NCBI GenBank assembly: GCA_003049465.1
Contig: PYSS01000040.1
Span: 1 to 64,000, forward strand
DNA: 64,000 nucleotides
Reading direction: 5' to 3'
Source of the DNA: Magnaporthiopsis rhizophila
Taxonomy: Eukaryota; Ascomycota; Sordariomycetes; Magnaporthales; Magnaporthaceae
Shown: in pieces, positions 56,562-64,000 of the stretch
Numbering within the stretch: the stretch's first letter is position 1
Layout: every line of letters starts with the position of its first letter
Program-made: the position numbers and the translations under genes
Notes under the pieces: model-generated
What the model saw: the letters and a program-made list of their open reading frames with translations, nothing else
Database searches by the model: none
What the model was told of the DNA's origin: nothing

Positions 56562-59393
56562 CGTTTCTGGTTGTGCGTGAGAAGCGAGTGACCAAGTGAG
56601 CGATGGGTGTGCTGGGGAGACCAGAGACAAGACGCACATTAACGACGACGGCCTTACCACTTAAGTAGAGCCGGCCGAGATGGCGGTGTCCAGCCCACCC
56701 ACCATGTCACCGCATCGCATCGGATATGGACGAAGACGAAGAAAATAAGCGAAAATTAACGGTTAATGGGGGAATCACCACCTACTTTCAGGGGTGTCTG
56801 CTGGCTGGCCCCCCGTATCTGCACGAAGAAAACAGGTTTGCGCTCGTATTGCGTGGGTCCTTCTAGGTTCTAGAATTCCGCCAGCGAACAAATAAGCAGG
56901 CCAGTGGCGGGCTGCAGGTCACCGCCACGCAGTCCCGAAGGACTCGTGGATCGTTGGGAGGCTCTTGCGATAGTGTGGATGGACAGCCCCCTGTGGTCCA
57001 GACCAGCCCGATATTCCCCCGTCCCTGTTTGCCCCTTGTCGCTACCGCGGCAATCAACGGTTCGGCGGACCCATTTCGCTCGCAGGGGCGTCTGGTGCCT
57101 GTCCGGAGCCGCTCCCGCCCTTTGCACCGCTAGCGAGGGAGGGTGGACATGACGGCTAGTGATCATTCTCGCGCGTTGTCGCGGTGGCCTGCCGCCAACA
57201 AGTCAGGATATTTGATAGCTGCAGTTCACAGAACACTTTCTGGTAGGGTTGTGCACTGCGCTGTGGCCATCTAGGCACCTGTATGTACAGTACTGCGGTC
57301 TCCCAGGCGATCGGAAATCCATCCCGATTGGCAATCGCCTGGGTGGAGATGCAATTCCCGAGCGGCATAAACCGCCAAACAACCGATGACTTCGTGCTCC
57401 GCCGCTGAAAACCTAGATCAATTCGAGTGATGTTGTCCCACCGACCTCTGTAAAAGGAAATCTTTTATGGGTCAACCCGTGGTGTGTTATTGCAACCTGG
57501 GGGTACTAATCTACAAAGGAAAATGTGTGGAAATACCAGGCTTGTCACGACCTCTTTGGTTCAAGAACTGTGATCGATACTTAAGGGCTGGGCTGAATCT
57601 GGCAGGCACATAAATACGAGTGCGTTCAGCGTCCGGTAGGACAACAGCACTCGACGTGGTAGTTCTGACAAAACTTGTTGTACGACAGCGCCTGTGCGAT
57701 TACGTCACTCCAGCACCGCCTGTCAGCCAGCAGCCCCTGATCCAAGATGGTGAGCAATGAAAAACAACGCTCTGGAGGACCCTTCTACAGTAGCTACAGC
57801 TGTGATTCACACCTACTTGCCTAGTGGTTCCAGTCCTTATCCCCAGCAAGCATGCCTGGTGGTCTCTGAAAAATATCCACATGTCTGCCATAGCCGGCAC
57901 ATTGGCCTCGAATAGACACCGGGCGGATACATGAATATTCTCGCGCGCACAGGCTAGTTCAGTGCATAGCTGTTTCCGGAAGGGCTTTGCGAATGCAGTC
58001 GATGTTTCAAAGAGGTTGCAAAGAGACGATACCCGTCTTTTTTTTTTTTAAAAAAAAAAATGCCGTGCAAGATCCTTAGGAAATGTGAGCCGCGCAACGC
58101 ATTTGCTGCACCTGACATTAACGGACGATGTGATTGGGCAGGTTTCACTATTACCATTTCCCGTCGCAGCTGTATTGCCTTTTCGAGTATGGGCGGGGTT
58201 CGCGCAACAAGGCGGAGAATCACGCAGCGAATGCTAAAGATAGCTCGACCAACGGGCAGCACCAGCTCACAAAAGGACAGTCGACGGCCTTATTGCTTCG
58301 TCTCGAGAACCATGTACCTATGTTGGCTAAGATGGAAGGTCGTCAGCTCTCTGGCTTCTCTTTACCTCCCCGATTCGGAGTGAATGACTATGGGAATCAA
58401 TGATCCAAAGCTCCGAGCTGGTAGCGAGTGAGGGGCTATAGAAGGGCGATTGGAAGAATGCAAACGTAAACCCCGCACTCGCTGCCCCACGTTTGAGGTG
58501 CGTCGCTCGGACAGTACAAAACATCTCGGACGGGCGTATTAACACGGTGAGACGCGGTCGGCGCATGCAACAAAGACATGCCGGTCCTATGTAGGCAGGT
58601 TGCAGATGGCGTGATGTTACGAGGGGAACCTGCCGGTGTCGCCTAATATGAACAGCGGCAGAAACAGAGGCCAGACACGGCTTTGGGCCGTGGTTGCGTT
58701 TCACAGCCCAAGCTCCGCTGGGTTAAGCTCGTTGGTGCGGGGTTCTCGACCAGATTCGTATGGCAATTTAACTGTTCCCTGCGCCCGACGTCCTACTCGG
58801 GCATTGCAGCAGTGTCCGAGAACTGCCCGAGCTTGGGCGCCAGCTAAATCCCAGAAGCGGAAGCGGAAAGGATCGGAAAGAGGGGAAACGGAGGAGCTGC
58901 ATGCGTAGTCCAGGCCGGCGAGTCAGGGAGCTCTGGCGTTGATATTGGGCTTCTTGTGATGTGATAGAGGCCCTCGATCGAGTCCTCGGTGGGCGCGTCA
59001 GGATGTCTCGAGGGTGCTGACACGGGCATATGTCTGGATAGAGTGCGCGTTAGAAGGAGAGAGCAAGCAGGCAGCTACCAAAAGAAAAAGAGAAAAAAAA
59101 AGAAAGAGAAAACGAGCTGGATCAACGGGAGCGTCAGTTTCCCCGGCGCAAAAGAACGGACTGGACGCCTCCCGTCGGAGAACACAGTGTGACGGGCGTT
59201 GTCGGCTCGCCATCCCGCCCTTCGGCACAGTTCGATCCCAAACAGCGGAAACTTATCCCAGCTTTTACCACCCGACCAATCGCAGTCGGCCCATTAGTTC
59301 CGGTCGCGCCTTAACTGGGCCTCAGACCCTGTTCGCTTCTGCCGCCTTCTGTCTGCGTTACCAAAGAGTCTGGCAGTGAGTGGGTGGTCCAAA
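56562..59393. other. Divergent gene-free stretch, about 2.8 kb
   Basis: It holds the GH17 promoter on the left and the catalase-peroxidase promoter on the right. A T12/A11 palindrome lies at 58038-58060. The 59050-59120 part is purine-rich. Frames overlap on both strands with no signature, so no gene is called. Confidence 0.45.
58038..58060. repeat. T12-A11 palindrome
   Basis: Twelve T followed directly by eleven A, a perfect inverted repeat that can form a hairpin or a bent, nucleosome-poor site. It is intergenic. Confidence 0.9.
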
Positions 59394-61859
59394 ATGCGGG
59401 CCATACCACGGATGCTTGCTACGGGAGGCGGGGTGCGGGGCTTTGTGCACATATCAAGGCTAAAGGGGAAGCTTCCTCGGTCGTGCTTCTCTGCCCTCGC
59501 TGCTTCCCCTCTTCTCCCAGCGTCTCCCCAACGCTTCCGCTTTTCCACCTCGTCGCAGGCTGCAGCACCGGCCTCTGCTGAGCACAACAACACCGCGCAC
59601 GCATCTTCGCCATCAACCGCCGCCATGGGTGAATGTCCCGTTCGCTCCGTCGCCAATGTCGCCGGCGGCGGCACCAGGAACCGCGACTGGTGGCCCAACT
59701 CGCTCAAACTAGACATCCTCCGCCAGCACAATCCCATGAGCAACCCCTACGACAAGGACCTCGACTACCGCGAGGCCTTCAAGACCCTGGACTTCGAGGC
59801 GCTGAAGAAGGACATCCTGGCCGTCATCTTCGACTCCCAGGAGTGGTGGCCCGCCGACCACGGCAGCTACGCCGGCCTCTTCATCCGTCTGTCCTGGCAC
59901 GCCGCCGGGACGTACCGCACCTTTGACGGCCGTGGCGGCGGCGGTGAGGGCCAGCAGCGCTTTGCACCCCTCAACAGCTGGCCCGACAACGTCAGCCTCG
60001 ACAAGGCCCGCCGCCTGCTGTGGCCCGTCAAGCAGAAGTACGGCAGCAAGATCTCGTGGGCCGACCTCCTGCTGCTGGCCGGCAACGTCGCCCTCGAGTC
60101 GTCCGGCTTCAAGACCTTCGGCTTCGCCGGCGGCCGCGCCGACACCTGGGAGGCCGACCAGTCCACCTACTGGGGCGGCGAGAAGACGTGGCTCGGCAAC
60201 GAGGTCCGCTACAGCGACGGCAAGGAGGGCCTCCAGGGCAGCGGCGTGGTCCAGGGCGACGAGTCCAAGAAGGGCCACAAGGACATCCACACCCGCGAGC
60301 TCGAGTCTCCTCTGGGCGCCTCGCACATGGGTCTGATCTATGTCAACCCCGAGGGTCCTGACGGCAACCCCGACTACCTCGCGGCTGCCCGTGACATCCG
60401 TGTCACCTTTAGCCGCATGGCCATGAACGAGGAGGAGACGGTCGCTCTGATTGCTGGCGGCCACACCCTGGGCAAGACGCACGGCGCCGGCCCGTCAGAT
60501 AACGTCGGTCCCGAGCCCGAGGCCGCCCCTCTGGAGAACATGGGTCTGGGCTGGGCGAACAAGTTCGGCTCCGGCGTCGGCCCCGACACCATCACGAGCG
60601 GCCTTGAGGTCATCTGGACCAAGACGCCAAACAAGTGGAGCATGAACTTCTTCGAATACCTGTTCAAGTACGAGTGGGAGCTTCAAAAGAGCCCTGCCGG
60701 CGCGAACCAATGGGTCGCCAAGGACGCCGAGGCCTTCATCCCTGACGCCTTCGACCCCAACAAGAAGCACAAGCCCAGGATGCTGACGACGGACCTGTCG
60801 CTGCGTTTCGACCCGGGCTTCGAGAAGATCTCGCGGCGCTTCCTGGAGAACCCGCAGCTGTTTTACGACGCCTTTGCGCGCGCGTGGTTCAAGCTGCTGC
60901 ACCGCGACATGGGCCCGCGGTCCCGTTGGCTGGGCCCTGAGGTGCCCAAGGAGATTCTCCTGTGGGAAGACCACATCCCTCCCGTCAACTACACCGTCAT
61001 TGACGGCAACGACGCTACTGCGCTGAAGAAGGCCATCCTCGCCTCGGGCGTGGAGCCGGCCAAGCTCGTGTCGACGGCGTGGGCGTCGGCGTCCACCTTC
61101 CGCGGTGGCGACAAGCGTGGTGGAGCCAACGGAGCGCGCATCCGGCTCGCGCCGCAGAAGGACTGGGCCGTCAACGAGCCGCAGCAGCTGGCTGAGGTGC
61201 TCAAGGCGCTCGAGAAGGTGCAGAGCGACTTCAACAACGCCCAGGGTGGCAGCGGCAAGAAGGTGTCGCTGGCCGACCTGATCGTGCTGGGCGGCACCGC
61301 GGCCGTCGAGCAGGCGGCCGGCGTGCCCGTCCCCTTCACCCCCGGACGCAACGACGCCACAGCCGAGGAGACGGACGTGGAGAGCTTCAGCCACCTGGAG
61401 CCCTTCTCGGACGGGTTCCGCAACTATGGCAAGGGCACGTCGCGCGTGACGACGGAGCAGTTCCTCGTCGACCGGGCCAACCAGCTGACGCTGTCACCGC
61501 CCCAGCTGACGGTGCTGATCGGCGGCCTGCGCGTGCTCGGCGCCAACCACAAGCAGTCCAAGCACGGCGTGCTGACGGACAAGCCGGGCAAGCTGACCAA
61601 CGACTTCTTCGTCAACCTGCTCGACCCCAACACGGTCTGGAAGACGACCGACGGCGAGACGTTCGAGGGCTTCTGCCGCAAGACGAACCAGAAGAAGTGG
61701 ACGGCCACGCGCGCCGACCTCGTCTTTGGCTCGCACGCCGAGCTGCGCGCCCTTTCCGAGGTGTACGGCAGCGCCGACGGGCAGAAGAAGTTTGTCAAGG
61801 ACTTTGTCGACGCCTGGGTCAAGGTCATGAACCTCGACCGCTTCGACCTTCACGCGTAA
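59394..61859 (+). CDS. katG: Catalase-peroxidase (KatG)
   Basis: A single exon. From the ATG at 59394 it gives 821 residues; from the ATG at 59625 (GCCGCCATGG context, MGECPVRS) it gives 744, the usual fungal length. The extra 77 residues are Arg/Ser-rich with no early acid (MRAIPRMLATGG to RFRFSTSSQ), so a mitochondrial presequence is possible. Numbered from MGECPVRS, the distal site is Arg88, Trp91 and His92 (IRLSWHAAGTYR). The Tyr in LIYVNPEGPDG and the Met in SRMAMNEEE should form the Met-Tyr-Trp adduct with Trp91. The proximal His is in GGHTLGKTHGAG. The C-terminal half is the degenerate heme-free domain. The enzyme breaks down H2O2 by catalase and peroxidase reactions. Confidence 0.96.
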   Translation: MRAIPRMLATGGGVRGFVHISRLKGKLPRSCFSALAASPLLPASPQRFRFSTSSQAAAPASAEHNNTAHASSPSTAAMGECPVRSVANVAGGGTRNRDWWPNSLKLDILRQHNPMSNPYDKDLDYREAFKTLDFEALKKDILAVIFDSQEWWPADHGSYAGLFIRLSWHAAGTYRTFDGRGGGGEGQQRFAPLNSWPDNVSLDKARRLLWPVKQKYGSKISWADLLLLAGNVALESSGFKTFGFAGGRADTWEADQSTYWGGEKTWLGNEVRYSDGKEGLQGSGVVQGDESKKGHKDIHTRELESPLGASHMGLIYVNPEGPDGNPDYLAAARDIRVTFSRMAMNEEETVALIAGGHTLGKTHGAGPSDNVGPEPEAAPLENMGLGWANKFGSGVGPDTITSGLEVIWTKTPNKWSMNFFEYLFKYEWELQKSPAGANQWVAKDAEAFIPDAFDPNKKHKPRMLTTDLSLRFDPGFEKISRRFLENPQLFYDAFARAWFKLLHRDMGPRSRWLGPEVPKEILLWEDHIPPVNYTVIDGNDATALKKAILASGVEPAKLVSTAWASASTFRGGDKRGGANGARIRLAPQKDWAVNEPQQLAEVLKALEKVQSDFNNAQGGSGKKVSLADLIVLGGTAAVEQAAGVPVPFTPGRNDATAEETDVESFSHLEPFSDGFRNYGKGTSRVTTEQFLVDRANQLTLSPPQLTVLIGGLRVLGANHKQSKHGVLTDKPGKLTNDFFVNLLDPNTVWKTTDGETFEGFCRKTNQKKWTATRADLVFGSHAELRALSEVYGSADGQKKFVKDFVDAWVKVMNLDRFDLHA

Positions 61860-62241
61860 GATGTTTTTTTTTTCTTTTCTTTCCTTTTTTTCTGGTTCGA
61901 GATTGTATGTTTGTCACGCCTTTGTTTATCTGTTAAAATCGAAAAAAAAGGAACAGGGTCGACGAGATTGTGAGGGATCGGCCATTATCCAAGCTATGAG
62001 AATCATGGAAGTCTCTGCGAATTCGCATTTTCAATCAAAGTTTGATTTTTTTTTTTCGTACATGGCGCCGTCATCGGTGCCTCGTGGCATGTGGTATTTG
62101 ATCAACTCCAACAAAAAAAAAAGATGTTTCGAAGCATCATCAATCGCGTATTCTCGTCTGTGCCGTTCCTTGCAAGCTTTCTCCAAGTGCAGGCAATGAT
62201 CATTCGTTCAACCGTGAGCCAATATCCGTCTACCTACCAAC
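61860..62241. other. Convergent 3' region
   Basis: About 0.4 kb between the KatG stop and the NmrA-like stop. It is T-rich right after 61859, as in fungal 3' untranslated regions. A CTACCTA motif lies at 62230-62236. No gene. Confidence 0.5.
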
Positions 62242-63806
62242 CTAAATGGCGCCCACCTTGGCCAGCCAAGCCCGTAGCACCTCCTTGAGGTCCTCCTTGG
62301 GCAGGCCTAGCAGCTCGCCGGCGTCGTCGGCGGGCGCCACGGGGTGGCCGACGCCGTCGCCGTAGCACCACCTCTCGAGCAGGAGCGGGAACGCCGAGTA
62401 GTCGCCCGCCGCCAGCTTGCGCTCCCCCTCGGCCTGCAGCTCCTTGGTGTCGGCACGCGCGGCCACCGTCCACTTGGCTCCTCCCGTCAGCTCCTCGAGC
62501 GCGGCCAGGATCTCGTTCTGGGTCGTGTGGAAGCCTGCGACCAGGAGGTAGCGGTTCGCCGTCTCGTCGGGCTTGCGGAGCACGGCGGCGACGGCGCGGC
62601 CGACAAAGGGGCGCGTGGATGCTTGGAAGAGCTCGTTGCCCGAGTCGAGGATTCGGGCGGTTTTGTCTTTGGCGTTGAAGCCTGAGTATCCTGTCTCGAG
62701 GGCCTGTTTTGGGTTAGCCGCCATCTGGCCAAAAAAGAGGCCGGCAGGTGCCGTCATATACAAAATGGTGAATAAAATTAAAGAAGGGAAAAAAACAGAA
62801 AGCTCACTATCGCTTCGGGGCGACAGCTACGAAACATCCCAACTGGGGAGGTTTGCTCCGAGTCGGCTGGAAAATCCGACGTTAACCCCAACCGGGGCTC
62901 GAACCCTGGACCCAAGCGGCTATTGCAACGGAGTACAGGTAGGGTCCCGGTGTCGACTCGACCCATCCTCATAACCATTACACCAACTTGGCCTCCGCGG
63001 TGTTCGATACTTATGACAGGCGCGACGAAGGGTTATATGGGGTGTGCGCGTGTGGCGGCAGGTGCGGCGGGCTGGGCATGTTTTTGTAGCGCATGTGCGG
63101 CAGGTGCGATAGGGCCCGGTGATGGAAAATTCGATGAGTCCATCTGCCATTGGTTGACACTTACAGAGTCCCAGAACAAGCCCGTACTGATGCCAGTCCA
63201 GCTGAAAGCCGGGTTCTTTGCAGCCAGCGCCGCGAGGTGGTCGGCGACGGCGACCTTGCCGGCCAGGATCTTGCCGATGGGGTGGCCCGAGACGATGCGG
63301 GTGTTGAGACCGAACTCTGAGGGGATGAAGCGCCTGACGCCCGCGGCCAGCGCCGCGTCGACCAGCACCTTCTGGCCGGCGACGGCAGGAGTGGCCACGG
63401 CCGAGACGACGGCGTGATGGCCTTGCAGGGCGGCTGTCAGGGAGTCTAGGGAGTCGTACTGAGTTTTATTTTTTTGGAGGTTCCGTCAGCACCTTCGTGT
63501 ATTGTTGGCAGCGAGAGTTGAGGTGGCCGCTGTTGCTTACGTCGACGTCTTTGGTGGCCGCCACTCCTTCGGGCGGGGTCGAGGTCGAGCCGGCTCGGCG
63601 GAGGAGGGTGACCTCGAACCCGGCTGCCACCAACTCTTTCACAATGAACGAACCAAGACCTCCGGTGCCCTTAAAAACCGCAGGAAGTTAGCTGCTAGGT
63701 GTGCGGCGATGCTGCAACATGAGGCGGCGTCGAGAAATCCCGAAAAAGGGGATGGAAAATCACGCACTCCGGCAACCGCAACCTTCGTGATGGCTGGCGA
63801 CGACAT
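62242..63806 (-). CDS. NmrA-like / isoflavone-reductase-like NAD(P)-binding protein
   Basis: Four exons: 63806-63768, 63669-63541, 63458-63165 and 62703-62242, all phase 0, give 307 residues. The first exon codes only 13 residues (MSSPAITKVAVAG), and intron 1 splits the glycine motif AG|GTGGLG of the Rossmann fold. RRAGSTSTPP follows where NADP enzymes keep basic residues. Then come ALAAGVRRFIPSEFGLN, the FSWTGISTGLFWD motif and STRPFVGRAVAAVLR, all typical of fungal NmrA-like proteins of about 300-310 residues. The third intron is long (461 nt) and contains a tRNA-like element; the flanking protein reads straight across, so no exon is missing. The protein is a redox sensor or reductase of unknown substrate. 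Confidence 0.9.
62871..62874 (-). terminator. Possible Pol III T-run after the tRNA-like element
   Basis: Read on the minus strand, TTTT occurs about ten bases after the end of the tRNA-like element, the place expected for Pol III termination. It is short and could be chance. Confidence 0.35.
62884..62993 (-). tRNA. tRNA-like element (degenerate or pseudogene) within NmrA intron 3
   Basis: The minus strand starts GGCCAAGTTGGTGTAATGG, which fits an A box with D arm. About 80 bases later comes a good B box (GGTTCGAGCCC) in a T arm of CCAGG and CCCGG with one A-C mismatch. The acceptor ends pair only in part (CCAA with TTGG), and no anticodon stem of proper size fits without a long intron. I read it as a tRNA pseudogene or tRNA-derived remnant, nested in the same orientation as the host gene. 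Confidence 0.35.
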
Positions 63807-64000
63807 GATTTTTCTTGAGCTGGTGATGCTGTCCAAACGTGCGGGAATGGGTCAAGTGTATGGAAATCAATACGGGATGGCGGGGTCGCAAACGACGTCA
63901 ATCGAATATAAAGCCGGCGGTATCATGCCGAGGCCAGCCGATGGCGCGATCCATCATGGAACCTTGACATGGCGTCACCGGGTGGGCCGTCTTTGTGATG

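Overview
This window is GC-rich nuclear DNA of a filamentous ascomycete, most likely a Sordariomycete. The evidence is: short GT-AG introns (about 60-220 nt) with GCTAAC/GCTAAG branch points; fungus-restricted families (CFEM, Fig1, DUF7053, Rxt3, NmrA-like, GH17 glucanase, bifunctional catalase-peroxidase); and no operons. I rebuilt 20 protein genes by joining exons by hand through splice sites and reading phase. The window also holds one convincing tRNA gene and one degenerate tRNA-like element. I saw no transposon, CRISPR array or rRNA.

Layout. 0.8 kb: intron-containing type II tRNA. 1.8-8.3 kb: housekeeping genes on the minus strand (WDR44-like WD40 protein; Dom34/Pelota ribosome rescue factor). 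10-12.7 kb: a tiny membrane protein, a short-chain dehydrogenase and a C2H2 zinc-finger protein. 13.6-17.5 kb: a secreted FAD-dependent lactone-oxidase-like enzyme, convergent with an unusual secreted tandem-repeat protein. 20.4-23.8 kb: a glycosyltransferase-like protein, convergent with a single-pass membrane glycoprotein. 23.8-31.1 kb: a 7.3 kb gene-poor stretch with a 74-nt T tract. 31.1-37.3 kb: three secreted or GPI-anchored low-complexity proteins in a row. 39.9-48.9 kb: a small membrane protein, a three-domain kinase/HAD/phosphoribosyltransferase-like fusion, a Fig1-type membrane protein, a DUF7053 protein and the succinate dehydrogenase assembly factor Sdh8/SDHAF4. 49.4-53.4 kb: an Rxt3-type histone deacetylase complex subunit. 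55.5-63.8 kb: a secreted GH17 glucanase, a catalase-peroxidase and an NmrA-like NAD(P)-binding protein whose third intron carries the tRNA-like element.

The genes do not form one obvious pathway. Two themes stand out. One is cell wall and cell surface (CFEM, GH17, Fig1, the membrane glycoprotein, the low-complexity secreted proteins). The other is redox and mitochondria (KatG with a presequence-like extension, Sdh8, FAD oxidase, SDR, NmrA). The best candidate for something undescribed is the secreted repeat protein at 16242-17454. It has two copies of a strongly basic block, then five near-perfect 24-residue repeats carrying His-His and acidic residues between EAR motifs. This layout resembles both RiPP/pheromone precursors and metal-binding repeat proteins. 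All function calls rest on reading the translations by eye; no database search was run.
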